From Aureimonas ureilytica (GTDB lineage Bacteria; Pseudomonadota; Alphaproteobacteria; Rhizobiales; Rhizobiaceae): a DNA stretch of 64,000 bases. Positions 25,166-34,606 of the stretch are shown piece by piece. Location: positions 62,001-126,000 of the forward strand of contig NZ_LDQA01000001.1 of assembly GCF_001475935.1 (NCBI RefSeq), written 5' to 3'. Position numbers and translations under genes: made by a program. Within the stretch, counting starts at the first letter, position 1, and each line of letters begins with the position of its first letter. The notes under the pieces were generated by a model. It saw only the letters and a list, made by a program, of their open reading frames with translations, was not told the origin of the DNA and did no database searches.

Positions 25166-25645
25166 GTGTCTTTTGTTGAAATCCGCGAAGAGTCGCCGCT
25201 TCAGGATGATGTGCGCGCGCTGATCGCGGAACTCAACGAGGTGCTGCTGGCGCTGACTCCGCCTGAATTCTGTTTTCACATGACGGCCGACGAAATGGCC
25301 GAGAGGGCCACCACCGTTTGGATCGCACGTCGCGACGGCGAGGCCATCGGCTGCGGAGCGCTGAAGCGCCACGATGCCCATCTGGCCGAAGTGAAGCGGA
25401 TGTATGTGCGCCCTGCCGAACAGGGACATGGCATTGGCGGCGCTCTTCTGAATGAGATCGTCTCGCGTGCGGCCCAGGAGGGAATCGCTGTTTTGAAACT
25501 CGAAACCGGCGATCGACACCCCGCCGCCTGGAGAGTTTACGAGCGCGCGGGTTTCCAGCGTTGCGGTGCTTTCGCCGATTACCCGGAAAGCACTTATTCC
25601 GTTTTTTATGAGAAGCCGCTCACCGCGCGCCCTGCCGCAGCCTGA
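25166..25645 (+). CDS. GNAT-family N-acetyltransferase
   Basis: 159 residues starting at GTG 25166, two bases after the gatC stop. The acetyl-CoA binding motif A is visible as VKRMYVRPAEQGHGIGGALL (Q/R-x-x-G-x-G/A region), and the end of the fold is YERAGFQRCGAFADYP. The acceptor is unknown. It lies inside the gatCAB operon between gatC and gatA; I recall the same arrangement in other Rhizobiales, so a role connected with translation is possible but unproven. Confidence 0.88.
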   Translation: MSFVEIREESPLQDDVRALIAELNEVLLALTPPEFCFHMTADEMAERATTVWIARRDGEAIGCGALKRHDAHLAEVKRMYVRPAEQGHGIGGALLNEIVSRAAQEGIAVLKLETGDRHPAAWRVYERAGFQRCGAFADYPESTYSVFYEKPLTARPAAA

Positions 25646-25672
25646 GTCGCAGAACCGACCGAACAAGAGCTC

Positions 25673-27154
25673 ATGACCGATCTCACCGCCCTTACGATCG
25701 CCGAAGCCCGAGACGCGCTGAAGGCCAAGCAGTTTTCCGCCGTCGAACTGACGGACGCTTATCTTTCTGCCATCGACGCCGCGAACGCGACGCTGAATGC
25801 CTATGTCGCGACAACGCCCGATCAGGCACGCGCGATGGCTGCGGCTGCCGACGAGCGGTTGGCCAAGGGCGAGGCGCGATCCCTCGAAGGTATCCCGCTC
25901 GGCGTGAAGGATCTGTTCGCCACCGAGGGCGTGCACACGCAAGCCTGTTCCCATATTCTGGATGGGTTCAAACCGCGCTACGAATCCACCGTCACGTCCA
26001 ATCTCTGGGCGGAGGGCGCGGTGATGCTTGGCAAGCTCAATATGGACGAGTTCGCCATGGGCTCGTCCAACGAGAGCAGCTATTACGGTCCCGTCATCAA
26101 TCCCTGGCGCCGCAACGGCTCCGATCTCGCGCTCGTTCCAGGTGGATCGTCGGGTGGCTCGTCGGCAGCCGTAGCCGCGCGGCTTTGCGCTGGAGCAACT
26201 GCGACCGATACGGGCGGCTCCATCCGTCAGCCTGCCGCCTTCACTGCGACGGTCGGGATCAAGCCGACCTATGGCCGTTGCTCGCGCTGGGGCGTCGTCG
26301 CCTATGCGTCGTCGCTGGATCAGGCCGGGCCGGTGGCGCGCGACGTGCGGGATGCCGCAATCCTTTTGAAATCGATGGCGTCGGTCGATGCGAAGGACAC
26401 GACATCGGTCGATCTTCCTGTGCCGGATTACGAGGCGGCGGTCGGTCGCTCGCTCAAGGGCCTGCGCATCGGTATTCCCAAGGAATACCGCGTCGACGGA
26501 ATGCCCGCCGAGATTGAGGCGCTCTGGGCTCAAGGTATTGCCTGGGCCAAGGAGGCCGGCGCCGAGATCGTGGAAGTCTCGCTGCCGCACACGAAATATG
26601 CTCTGCCGGCCTATTACATTGTTGCCATGGCGGAAGCGTCCTCGAACCTCGCGCGATATGACGGAGTTCGATACGGCCTCCGCGTGCCCGGCCGCGACAT
26701 TGCTGATATGTATGAGCAGACTCGCGCTGCGGGTTTCGGCCGCGAGGTCAAGCGCCGCATCATGATCGGCACCTACGTTCTCTCTGCCGGCTATTACGAT
26801 GCCTATTATCTGCAAGCGCAGAAGGTTCGCACGCTGATCAAGCGGGATTTCGAACTGGCGTTCGAGGCGGGTGTCGATGCCTTGCTCACGCCGGCAACGC
26901 CGTCCGCAGCCTTCGCCATCAACGACCAGACGCTCGCGGCCGATCCGGTCGCCATGTACCTGAACGACGTCTTCACGGTAACCGTCAACCTGGCGGGCCT
27001 TCCGGCGATTTCCGTTCCCGCCGGCCTGTCGAGCGAGGGAACGCCGCTGGGACTCCAACTGATTGGACGCCCCTTTGGCGAAGAAACGCTGTTCACCGCC
27101 GCGTCCGCCATCGAAAAGGCTGCTGGCCGCTTTGAGCCGAAGCGCTGGTGGTAA
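25673..27154 (+). CDS. gatA: Asp-tRNA(Asn)/Glu-tRNA(Gln) amidotransferase subunit GatA
   Basis: Glutaminase subunit releasing ammonia for tRNA-bound Glu or Asp. 493 residues. Amidase-signature catalytic triad is present: Lys in [14 protein letters not shown], the serines of [16 protein letters not shown], and the nucleophile in [13 protein letters not shown]. The C-terminal [22 protein letters not shown] is typical. It follows the GNAT gene by 27 bases and precedes gatB by 55. Confidence 0.97.
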   Translation: MTDLTALTIAEARDALKAKQFSAVELTDAYLSAIDAANATLNAYVATTPDQARAMAAAADERLAKGEARSLEGIPLGVKDLFATEGVHTQACSHILDGFKPRYESTVTSNLWAEGAVMLGKLNMDEFAMGSSNESSYYGPVINPWRRNGSDLALVPGGSSGGSSAAVAARLCAGATATDTGGSIRQPAAFTATVGIKPTYGRCSRWGVVAYASSLDQAGPVARDVRDAAILLKSMASVDAKDTTSVDLPVPDYEAAVGRSLKGLRIGIPKEYRVDGMPAEIEALWAQGIAWAKEAGAEIVEVSLPHTKYALPAYYIVAMAEASSNLARYDGVRYGLRVPGRDIADMYEQTRAAGFGREVKRRIMIGTYVLSAGYYDAYYLQAQKVRTLIKRDFELAFEAGVDALLTPATPSAAFAINDQTLAADPVAMYLNDVFTVTVNLAGLPAISVPAGLSSEGTPLGLQLIGRPFGEETLFTAASAIEKAAGRFEPKRWW

Positions 27155-27209
27155 GCTCTCGCCCCCTCTCGTTCGCCGCTGCCGCTGATATTCTGATCCG
27201 AGTTCGCCC

Positions 27210-28709
27210 ATGACCCTCGTCGATACCCGCACGCCCGATCCGCGAAAGTTCATCTCCGGCCTCACCGGAGACTGGGAAATCGTCATCGGCATGGAAGTTC
27301 ATGCGCAGGTCCTGTCCGAAGCCAAGCTGTTTTCGGGCGCGAGCACCCAGTTCGGCTCCGAGCCCAACGACAACGTGTCGCTGGTCGATGCGGCGATGCC
27401 GGGCATGCTCCCGGTCATCAACGAGGAGTGCGTTCGCCAGGCCGTGCGCACGGGTCTCGGTCTGAAGGCGGCGATCAACAATCGCTCGGTCTTCGATCGC
27501 AAGAACTATTTCTACCCCGACCTGCCGCAGGGCTATCAGATCTCGCAGTTCAAGGATCCGATCGTCGGCGAGGGCAATGTCATCGTCTCGGTCGGGCCGG
27601 ACTCCAAGGGCCAGTTCGAGGATCTCGAAGTCGGCGTCGAGCGCCTGCATCTGGAACAGGATGCCGGCAAGTCATTGCATGACCAGCATCCGACCATGTC
27701 TTTCGTGGACCTGAACCGGTCCGGCGTCGCGCTGATGGAGATCGTCTCCAAGCCGGACATGCGCTCGGCCGATGAGGCGAAGGCCTATCTGACCAAGCTG
27801 CGCACGATCCTGCGCTATCTCGGCACGTGCGACGGTAACATGGACGAAGGCTCGATGCGCGCCGACGTCAACGTGTCGGTTCGCCGGCCGGGCGGCGAAT
27901 TCGGAACGCGCTGCGAAATCAAGAATGTGAACTCGATCCGTTTCGTGGGGCAGGCCATCGAGTCCGAAGCGCGTCGTCAGATCGCGCTGATCGAGGATGG
28001 CGGCACGGTCGATCAGGAAACACGGCTCTTCGACCCCGTGAAGGGCGAAACGCGGGCCATGCGCTCCAAGGAAGACGCGCATGACTATCGCTATTTTCCC
28101 GACCCGGACCTCCTGCCACTCGAGTTCGATGCTTCCTTCGTCGAGGCACTGAGGGCGGAGCTGCCGGAGCTTCCCGATGACAAGCGCCAGCGCTTGATGG
28201 ACGTGGCGGGCCTGTCGGCCTACGACGCGTCGATCCTCGTTTCCGAAAAGGCGATCGCCGACTTCTTCGAAAAGACGGCGGCAGGCCGCGACGCGAAGCA
28301 GGCGGCTAACTGGGTTATCAACGATCTTCTGGGCGCGCTGAACAAGTCCGGTAAGACGATCGAGGACACGCCCGTTTCCGCCGAGCAACTCGGCGCCATT
28401 CTCGATCTCATCCGCGAGGAGGTCATCTCGGGCAAGATCGCCAAGGATCTCTTCGAAATCGTTTGGAACGAGGGCGGCGACCCGCGCGAGCTGGTGGAAA
28501 GCCGCGGCATGAAGCAGGTCACGGACACCGGCGCCATCGAGAAGGCCGTGGACGACATCATCGCTGCCAACCCGGACAAGGTGGCGCAGGCGCAGGCCAA
28601 GCCGACCCTCGCCGGCTGGTTCGTCGGGCAGGTGATGCGCGCCATGGGCGGCAAAGCCAATCCGCAGGCCGTCAACGATCTGGTCAAGGCCAAGCTCGGC
28701 CTGGAGTAA
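27210..28709 (+). CDS. gatB: Asp-tRNA(Asn)/Glu-tRNA(Gln) amidotransferase subunit GatB
   Basis: tRNA-binding kinase/amidation subunit. 499 residues. The N-terminal core shows [34 protein letters not shown], the LHLEQDAGK segment, and [18 protein letters not shown] helical YqeY-like tail (about 350-499) ends with [19 protein letters not shown]. Last member of the gatCAB cluster; no obvious terminator follows. Confidence 0.97.
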   Translation: MTLVDTRTPDPRKFISGLTGDWEIVIGMEVHAQVLSEAKLFSGASTQFGSEPNDNVSLVDAAMPGMLPVINEECVRQAVRTGLGLKAAINNRSVFDRKNYFYPDLPQGYQISQFKDPIVGEGNVIVSVGPDSKGQFEDLEVGVERLHLEQDAGKSLHDQHPTMSFVDLNRSGVALMEIVSKPDMRSADEAKAYLTKLRTILRYLGTCDGNMDEGSMRADVNVSVRRPGGEFGTRCEIKNVNSIRFVGQAIESEARRQIALIEDGGTVDQETRLFDPVKGETRAMRSKEDAHDYRYFPDPDLLPLEFDASFVEALRAELPELPDDKRQRLMDVAGLSAYDASILVSEKAIADFFEKTAAGRDAKQAANWVINDLLGALNKSGKTIEDTPVSAEQLGAILDLIREEVISGKIAKDLFEIVWNEGGDPRELVESRGMKQVTDTGAIEKAVDDIIAANPDKVAQAQAKPTLAGWFVGQVMRAMGGKANPQAVNDLVKAKLGLE

Positions 28710-28777
28710 GCCCGGTTTGCGATGGACAATCCATTCGCACGCGATCATAACCCTTGCCGATGCGAGGAACGAGCCCG

Positions 28778-29167
28778 ATGAGTAAAGTGAACCCTCTGCT
28801 CCTACAGATCTTCACCTGGTGGAACGGCCAGACGATCGGCACACGTTTCTATACGTGGCGCTTCGGCCAGCCGGTCGGCGAGGATGAACGGGGCAACCGC
28901 TTCTACCAGACGGCCGACGGCCAACGCCGCTGGGTGATCTACAAGGGAGCGGCTGAGCCGACGTCTATCGGGCCGGGTTGGCACGGTTGGATGCATCATC
29001 GCGTCGATACCCCGCCTTCCAAGGAAGATTACCGCGCGCATGGGTGGGAGCAGCCGCATCAGGAAAATCTGACAGGCACCGGCCGCGCCTATCGCCCCAA
29101 GGGCTCGCTTCTCAATACCGCCGAACGTCCGCGCGTGTCGGGCGATTACGATGCGTGGCAGCCCTGA
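28778..29167 (+). CDS. NADH:ubiquinone oxidoreductase subunit NDUFA12-like protein
   Basis: Supernumerary complex I subunit or assembly factor of alphaproteobacteria, homologous to mitochondrial NDUFA12 (B17.2). About 129 residues. Diagnostic segments are FTWWNGQTIGTRFYTW, GNRFYQTADGQRRWVIYKG, GWHGWMHHRVDTPP and the C-terminal RPRVSGDYDAWQP. ATG 28778 is chosen because homologues begin just before this hydrophobic start; an ATG at 28760 and a TTG at 28754 are also in frame. Confidence 0.92.
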   Translation: MSKVNPLLLQIFTWWNGQTIGTRFYTWRFGQPVGEDERGNRFYQTADGQRRWVIYKGAAEPTSIGPGWHGWMHHRVDTPPSKEDYRAHGWEQPHQENLTGTGRAYRPKGSLLNTAERPRVSGDYDAWQP

Positions 29168-29184
29168 TTGGGCTGAAGGACCTC

Positions 29185-29595
29185 ATGACATCGCGCATTC
29201 TGGGCCGGCTCCTATCGACTGGTCTCCTTACGTTGGCGCTGCTGCCCGCACCGGCATCGGCTGAACGCATCGCCAACAAAGTGGCGGTGTTTTCGGGGCT
29301 CGACAAGATCACCGGCCGTATCACGACCTTCGACGTCTATGTGAATGAGACGGTGCAGTTCGGCACGCTACAGGTGACGCCACGCGCCTGCTACACGCGC
29401 TCGCAGAACGAAGCGCCGAAAACCGACAGTTTCGTGGAAGTGGACGAGATCACGCTGGATCGACAGATCAGGCGGATCTTTTCCGGCTGGATGTTTGCGG
29501 ACTCGCCCGGTCTCAACGCGGTCGAGCATCCTGTCTACGACGTCTGGCTCAAAGATTGCAAAACAGAGTCCATCGTTCCAGCGCCGGCCGGATAG
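29185..29595 (+). CDS. DUF2155 domain-containing secreted protein
   Basis: 136 residues. A signal peptide is clear (about residues 1-25, ending APASA). The mature part contains [20 protein letters not shown] and [13 protein letters not shown], the pattern of the DUF2155 family, which often sits beside the complex I NDUFA12 gene in Rhizobiales. GAAGGA precedes ATG 29185 by four bases. Two cysteines (in RACYTR and LKDCKTE) could form a disulfide. Its 3' end overlaps the convergent aat gene by 61 bases. Function unknown. Confidence 0.85.
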   Translation: MTSRILGRLLSTGLLTLALLPAPASAERIANKVAVFSGLDKITGRITTFDVYVNETVQFGTLQVTPRACYTRSQNEAPKTDSFVEVDEITLDRQIRRIFSGWMFADSPGLNAVEHPVYDVWLKDCKTESIVPAPAG

Positions 29596-30206
29596 AAGGT
29601 CGCGTTGCGTTCCAGCGCTTCGTCCAACATGAGACGATAATCCGCGCGCGGAATTTCGGTGGCCCCGAAGCGCGAGAGATGCGCGGTGATGAATTGCGTG
29701 TCGAGCAGCGTATAGCCGCCGCGCCTTAGACGATCCCAGAGATAGACGAGCGGGACTTTCGAAGCATCGGTGCAGCGGGAGAACATGCTCTCGCCGAAGA
29801 AGGCGCCGCCGAGGCTGACGCCGTAAAGCCCGCCCATCAGCTGGCCATCCATCCAAGCTTCGACGCAATGCGCATATCCCATTGCGTGTAGCGAGAGATA
29901 GAGGTCGCGAATCTGGGCGTTGATCCAGGTATGCTCGCGACCGGGCGCAGGCTCAGCGCACCCATCCACAACAGCCGCAAAAGCCGTGTCGACCCGAACA
30001 TCGAACGGCTGTCGTTTGATCGTCTTGATCAAGCTGCGCGGGACGTGGAACCCATCCAAGGGCAGGATGCCGCGCATGGTGGGATCGACCCAATAGATCG
30101 AATCGTCGTTGGCATCTTCCGCCATGGGGAAGATGCCAGCTGCATAGGCTCTCAACAGGATTTCCGGCGTTAGCCGGAAATCATCGTCGCGCCGTCCGGA
30201 GACCAA
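29535..30206 (-). CDS. aat: Leucyl/phenylalanyl-tRNA--protein transferase
   Basis: N-degron enzyme that adds Leu or Phe to proteins with N-terminal Arg or Lys, marking them for ClpS-ClpAP. 223 residues. Hallmarks are [15 protein letters not shown], the [21 protein letters not shown] stretch, [31 protein letters not shown] and [11 protein letters not shown]. The start is TTG 30206, with GAGG five bases upstream and no better ATG. It is seven bases downstream of accC and so lies in the accB-accC transcript. The 3' end overlaps the DUF2155 gene. Confidence 0.94.
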   Translation of the reverse strand: MVSGRRDDDFRLTPEILLRAYAAGIFPMAEDANDDSIYWVDPTMRGILPLDGFHVPRSLIKTIKRQPFDVRVDTAFAAVVDGCAEPAPGREHTWINAQIRDLYLSLHAMGYAHCVEAWMDGQLMGGLYGVSLGGAFFGESMFSRCTDASKVPLVYLWDRLRRGGYTLLDTQFITAHLSRFGATEIPRADYRLMLDEALERNATFYPAGAGTMDSVLQSLSQTS

Positions 30207-30213
30207 ATCCGCC

Positions 30214-31566
30214 TCAAGCCGCCGGAGCGGACCGAGCGAGATACTGTTCCAACCAGTGAATGTCGTACTGGCCGGCTTGGATGTCCGGGTTCTCCACGAG
30301 GTCCTGGAACAGGGGCAGGGTGGTCTTCACACCGTCGACGACGATCTCGTCCAAGGCGCGCCGAAGACGCATCAGGCACTCATTGCGCGTGCGGCCATGA
30401 ACGATCAGCTTGCCGATCAAGCTGTCGTAGAAGGGCGGGATCGAGTAGCCCTGATAGACACCCGAATCGACGCGAATGCCAAGGCCACCCGGCGCGTGAT
30501 AATAGGTGATCTGCCCGGGCGATGGCGCGAAGGTTCGTGGGTCTTCCGCATTAATGCGGCACTCGATCGCGTGGCCGAGAAAGTTGATATCGGACTGCTG
30601 CACGGACAAGCCGAGGCCGGCCGCCACTCGAATCTGTTCATGCACGAGATCGAGACCGGTGATCGCCTCCGTCACGGGATGCTCGACCTGAAGGCGGGTG
30701 TTCATTTCGATGAAATAGAACTCGCCATTCTCGTAAAGGAACTCGATCGTGCCGGCGCCTCGATAGCGCATTTCCGCCATGGCGTTGGCGCAGATCTCGC
30801 CGATCCGCTTGCGCTGCGCATCATCAAGCGCGGGGGAGCGCGCCTCTTCCCAGACCTTCTGATGGCGGCGCTGGAGCGAGCAGTCTCGCTCGCCCAAATG
30901 AATGGCCTTGCCCATTCCGTCGCCGAAAACCTGCACCTCGATATGGCGAGGCTTCTCCAGATATTTCTCGATGTAGACCGCGTCGTCACCGAAGGCCGCG
31001 CCCGCTTCGGAGCGGGCCGTGGCCAGAGCGACCGAGAGATCGGCCGCCGTCTTGGCCACCTTCATGCCGCGCCCACCGCCGCCAGCCGAGGCCTTGATGA
31101 TGACGGGGAAGCCGATTTCCGTCGCGATCCGGGCTGCCTCGCCATCGTCCGTCACCGCGCCGGCCGAGCCGGGCACCACCGGAATGCCCAGCTTCTGGGC
31201 CGTCCGCTTGGCTTCGATCTTATCGCCCATCACGCGGATATGGTCGGCCGTCGGGCCAATGAAGGTAATGTTGTGGGCGTCGAGAATATCGGCGAAGCGC
31301 GCGTTTTCCGACAGGAAGCCATAACCTGGATGAACGGCGTCCGCCCCGGAGATTTCGCAGGCTGCAAGGATCTGCGGAATGTTCAGGTAGCTGTCGCGAG
31401 CGGGCGGGGGTCCGATGCAAACGCTTTCGTCCGCGAGGCGGACATGCATGGCGGCGTTGTCGGCGGTCGAGTGGACCGCGACGGTGGCGATGCCGAGCTC
31501 CTTGCAGGCGCGCAGAACGCGCAACGCGATCTCGCCACGGTTGGCGATCAGAACCTTGTTGAACAT
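30214..31566 (-). CDS. accC: Acetyl-CoA carboxylase biotin carboxylase subunit
   Basis: Carboxylates the biotin on AccB with bicarbonate and ATP, the first half-reaction of fatty-acid synthesis. 450 residues, standard length. N-terminal [20 protein letters not shown], the ATP-grasp glycine loop [12 protein letters not shown], the biotin-carboxylase motif [15 protein letters not shown], and the C-terminal ATP-grasp domain are intact. It is 52 bases downstream of accB and seven bases upstream of aat. Confidence 0.97.
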   Translation of the reverse strand: MFNKVLIANRGEIALRVLRACKELGIATVAVHSTADNAAMHVRLADESVCIGPPPARDSYLNIPQILAACEISGADAVHPGYGFLSENARFADILDAHNITFIGPTADHIRVMGDKIEAKRTAQKLGIPVVPGSAGAVTDDGEAARIATEIGFPVIIKASAGGGGRGMKVAKTAADLSVALATARSEAGAAFGDDAVYIEKYLEKPRHIEVQVFGDGMGKAIHLGERDCSLQRRHQKVWEEARSPALDDAQRKRIGEICANAMAEMRYRGAGTIEFLYENGEFYFIEMNTRLQVEHPVTEAITGLDLVHEQIRVAAGLGLSVQQSDINFLGHAIECRINAEDPRTFAPSPGQITYYHAPGGLGIRVDSGVYQGYSIPPFYDSLIGKLIVHGRTRNECLMRLRRALDEIVVDGVKTTLPLFQDLVENPDIQAGQYDIHWLEQYLARSAPAA

Positions 31567-31618
31567 GACGGGCCTTTCATCGGTCGGCTGGGCACTGAGT
31601 GCGGAAGGCAGGATCGGC

Positions 31619-32098
31619 TCAGCCGATCACCACCAGCGCTTCGCCGTATTCGACGGGCTGTCCATTATCGACGCAGATGCGCTTGATTGTTCCCGAGCGC
31701 GGCGCCGGAATCTGATTCATCGTCTTCATGGCTTCGATGATCAGCAGCGTGTCCCCCTCGTTCACCGACTGGCCGATCTCGATGAAGGCTTTCGCGCCGG
31801 GCGCAGGCGAGAGATAGGCCGTACCAACCATGGGCGAGGGGACGGAGCCGACCTCAGGTCCAGCGGATGGTGCTGCCGTGCCGGGGGCAGCGGCGGGGGT
31901 TGCTGCGGGCATCATGGGCGCCGCGACCGGCATTGGGATGCTCGCGGCGTAGCCGCCTTGGATATATTCTTTCTTGCGAGAGACCCGAATGCGAAGCTCA
32001 CCCTGTTCAATTTCGATCTCCGTCAGATCGGTGTCATTCAGGATGTCGGCGAGTTCGCGGACGAGAGACCGATCAACTTTCGTTTCCGGGTTCTGCAT
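31619..32098 (-). CDS. accB: Biotin carboxyl carrier protein of acetyl-CoA carboxylase
   Basis: Swinging-arm carrier of acetyl-CoA carboxylase. 159 residues: a short helical N-terminus, an Ala/Pro/Met-rich flexible linker (about 50-85), then the biotinyl domain with Lys125 in the EAMKTMNQI motif. AAGGA precedes ATG 32098. A perfect 18-bp palindrome lies 32 bp upstream of the start, suggesting control at the promoter or leader. Confidence 0.97.
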   Translation of the reverse strand: MQNPETKVDRSLVRELADILNDTDLTEIEIEQGELRIRVSRKKEYIQGGYAASIPMPVAAPMMPAATPAAAPGTAAPSAGPEVGSVPSPMVGTAYLSPAPGAKAFIEIGQSVNEGDTLLIIEAMKTMNQIPAPRSGTIKRICVDNGQPVEYGEALVVIG

Positions 32099-32129
32099 GG
32101 GGATCCTTCGAAATCAAATCATGGGAGAT

Positions 32130-32147
32130 CGCGGCGACGTCGCCGCG
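32130..32147. repeat. 18-bp perfect palindrome upstream of accB
   Basis: CGCGGCGAC/GTCGCCGCG is a perfect inverted repeat without spacer, 32 bp before the accB start codon. It could be an operator or a leader hairpin; no factor is known to me for this sequence. Confidence 0.5.
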
Positions 32148-32336
32148 CAACGGTTGCGGTGTCGCTCCCGTCGAGAAAGAAGTCCGTTGGCCTGGAACTC
32201 TTCTCGCGTGAACGTCTGTTCGTCTCGTTCGCAACCGCGCGCCATGCACTGTCGGGCCGCGATCCTGTCTCCCACGGCGTATAGACCGGGGCAGGTTGCG
32301 GGAAAAGCTCCCTTTTTACGCCTTTGGCAAGGAATC

Positions 32337-33116
32337 TTAGCAGGACGCCTTCCCGCATTGGCGCACGTTGGCGATTTTCTGAGCCAAGGCATCGGCTCCA
32401 ACCGCGCCAGCGACCACTTCATCCCCGACGACGTAGCTGGGGGTTCCGTCGATGCCGAGGGCCATGGCCAAGGCGCCGGCCTGTTGCAGTTCCGTCTGAA
32501 TGCTGGAGCTCTGGAGAAGCGGCTTCAAAGCGGATGCTTCGACGCCAAAGTCTTTGGCCACTTGTAGGGCACGCGCCTCGTCGACCTGCGCCTTGCTCGC
32601 CAGCAACTGGCGTTGGAACGCTCCATAGCTTTCGGGCTTCAGCGAACGAAACGCGAGGCTGACACGGCTCGCAGCCTCGGACGCAGGCCCGAGCACGGGA
32701 ATTTCCTTCAGAACCACACGAAGCTTCTTGTCGCTGTCGAGCAGCACTTCCATATCGCTGGCCGCGCGTTTGCAGTAGCCACAATTGTAGTCGAAGAACT
32801 CCACCAGCGTGACGTCGCTGTCCTTCGCGCCGAGCGCTGTGCCAGCGGGCGTGGATTCCAGGGCGGCTCGGGACGTTTCGATCGTTTGGCGGCGGCTATG
32901 GGTTTCCTCGGCCGTACGTTTGGCCTCTAGAGCCTGCATCGATTCGATGAGGATCTCCGGGTGCGTCAGCAGATAGTTGCGCACGATCCCTTCGATGTCC
33001 TTGGTCTGGGCGTCATCGAACGCTTGGGCGGGGACCGCGCTTGCGACGAATGTCAGCGCCAGAAGAAGAGAGCCGGCTCGGCGAAGGCGAGTCGACGAGC
33101 GGCGTGGAGATGTCAT
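32337..33116 (-). CDS. DsbA-family thiol:disulfide oxidoreductase, periplasmic
   Basis: 259 residues. A signal peptide (about 1-32, ending AVPAQA) is followed by a helical segment and then a thioredoxin fold with the redox motif CGYC in FFDYNCGYCKRA. The cis-proline loop is probably IDGTPSYVVG. This matches the DsbA/ScsC-like group of Rhizobiales. Two further cysteines lie at the extreme C-terminus (RQCGKASC), an unusual addition. ATG 33116 overlaps the stop of the M48 protease gene (ATGA), so the two are co-translated. Confidence 0.88.
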   Translation of the reverse strand: MTSPRRSSTRLRRAGSLLLALTFVASAVPAQAFDDAQTKDIEGIVRNYLLTHPEILIESMQALEAKRTAEETHSRRQTIETSRAALESTPAGTALGAKDSDVTLVEFFDYNCGYCKRAASDMEVLLDSDKKLRVVLKEIPVLGPASEAASRVSLAFRSLKPESYGAFQRQLLASKAQVDEARALQVAKDFGVEASALKPLLQSSSIQTELQQAGALAMALGIDGTPSYVVGDEVVAGAVGADALAQKIANVRQCGKASC

Positions 33117-34504
33117 GGACGCTTGACCTTTGTGACGAGGATATCTTGGGCCCTTCGCCATTGCGGCGAGTTCGGGCGGAATTTTTGCTGAGCGCGAGCC
33201 GCGAAGACCTTCGCGTCCTTGAAGTTGCCGGCCTCCCAATAGCCCTCGGCGGTCGCGAGTTCTGCGTCCCCGATCTGGCCGAGCTTGCCATAGGCCATGG
33301 CCAGGAAACGGTAGGCGGACGAGTTGCCGGGATCGGCTTCCAAGCCGCGCTGGATCTGGGCCACGGCGTCCTTCATCTTCTCGGGCCGGCCCCCGGTGAC
33401 GATGGCTTGACCAATGGAGGCTTGAATGAGCCCGGACTTCCAAGGGTCGAGTTTGGCCGCCTTGCTGAAGGCAGCTTCGGCCTCGTTGGCGCGACCAGCG
33501 GTCATCAGAATCTCACCGCGAAATTCATGAAACCAAGGATTATTCGGCTGCTTGACGATGAGAGCGTCGATCTTGTCGAGCGCCGCTTTCGGCGAGCCCG
33601 CCAGATGCGTTGCGATCGCGTCGCCGTAGAGGGCGGGAAGTGAGTGAAGCTGCCGTCCGAAGCTGCGACGCACCTGCGCGGCACCACCATTATAGGCGGC
33701 GATCTTGGCGCGGGCGAAGTCGTGTCGCAACTGGAGGTCTGGCGAGTCTTTCTTGTCGAAGAAAGGGCTCTCGTGCGCAGCCGTCTGCAGGAAGCCGATC
33801 CGGTCCTGCGGGGCCGGATGCGAGGAAAGATAAGTGTCGCGCGAGATGCCAGCGAGCATGTTCTTGCGCATCAGCCCTTCGAAACTGTCGAGAAGACCTT
33901 TAGGAGACTGATTGGTCTTTTGGAGATATGTGAGGGCGGAGCGGTCGGCTGTGGTTTCTTCGGTGCGCTGATAGGAGAACAATCCGCGCTGCGCGATGCC
34001 GCTTCCGCTTGTCATCAGGCCGCTGCCTAGGCCTGCGACAGCGCCCGAACCCGACGCCGCGCCCGCCGCCGCGACACCCGCACCGATCAGACCTGCGACA
34101 ACGGCGATGGTCTGCGCGCGTGCGATCTGATCTCGCAGTCGCTCTTGGTGGCCGCCGGCCAAATGGCCCACCTCGTGGGCAATCACGCCGATGGTTTCGT
34201 TGGGGGTTTCGGAATCGAGCAGCGTTCCCGTATTGATGAAGATACGGCGGCCCGCCACGAAGGCGTTGAAGTTGAGATCGTTGACGAGGACGATCTCGAC
34301 CCGGCTCGGCGACAGCCCGGCAGCCTTCAGGATCGGCGACGCGTAGTCTCGAACGAGGCTTTCAATTTCCGCGTCGCGGACCACCGGCAGGCGACGCTGC
34401 CCGGCGGACTGAGCGAAGGATGGCGTAGCGGTCGGCATCACGCAGGAAAAGGCGAGCGCAACCGCGAGGCAGGCTGTCGACAATTGCCGGCGCCATTCTT
34501 TCAT
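33113..34504 (-). CDS. M48 family zinc metalloprotease with C-terminal TPR region (BepA-like)
   Basis: Periplasmic quality-control protease/chaperone by analogy with BepA (YfgC), which handles outer-membrane proteins. About 463 residues. Signal peptide ends near PSFAQ. The zinc motif HEVGH lies in IGVIAHEVGHLAGGHQ, and the third ligand is probably the glutamate in RTEETTADRSAL. TPR-like repeats occupy the C-terminal half (for example NNPWFHEFRGEILMTAGRANEAEAAF). ATG 34504 has AAGGG upstream; an ATG at 34519 is in frame. Coupled to the downstream DsbA-like gene by ATGA. Confidence 0.88.
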   Translation of the reverse strand: MKEWRRQLSTACLAVALAFSCVMPTATPSFAQSAGQRRLPVVRDAEIESLVRDYASPILKAAGLSPSRVEIVLVNDLNFNAFVAGRRIFINTGTLLDSETPNETIGVIAHEVGHLAGGHQERLRDQIARAQTIAVVAGLIGAGVAAAGAASGSGAVAGLGSGLMTSGSGIAQRGLFSYQRTEETTADRSALTYLQKTNQSPKGLLDSFEGLMRKNMLAGISRDTYLSSHPAPQDRIGFLQTAAHESPFFDKKDSPDLQLRHDFARAKIAAYNGGAAQVRRSFGRQLHSLPALYGDAIATHLAGSPKAALDKIDALIVKQPNNPWFHEFRGEILMTAGRANEAEAAFSKAAKLDPWKSGLIQASIGQAIVTGGRPEKMKDAVAQIQRGLEADPGNSSAYRFLAMAYGKLGQIGDAELATAEGYWEAGNFKDAKVFAARAQQKFRPNSPQWRRAQDILVTKVKRP

Positions 34505-34606
34505 TGCGACCCTTCCCATGCTCCCCGACCGGCCCCTATGAACGGATTACAGACACCCTTTCCCTTGCCGGGAAAATAAGGCGCCTTGGCGATTGTGAGA
34601 CCAGAC

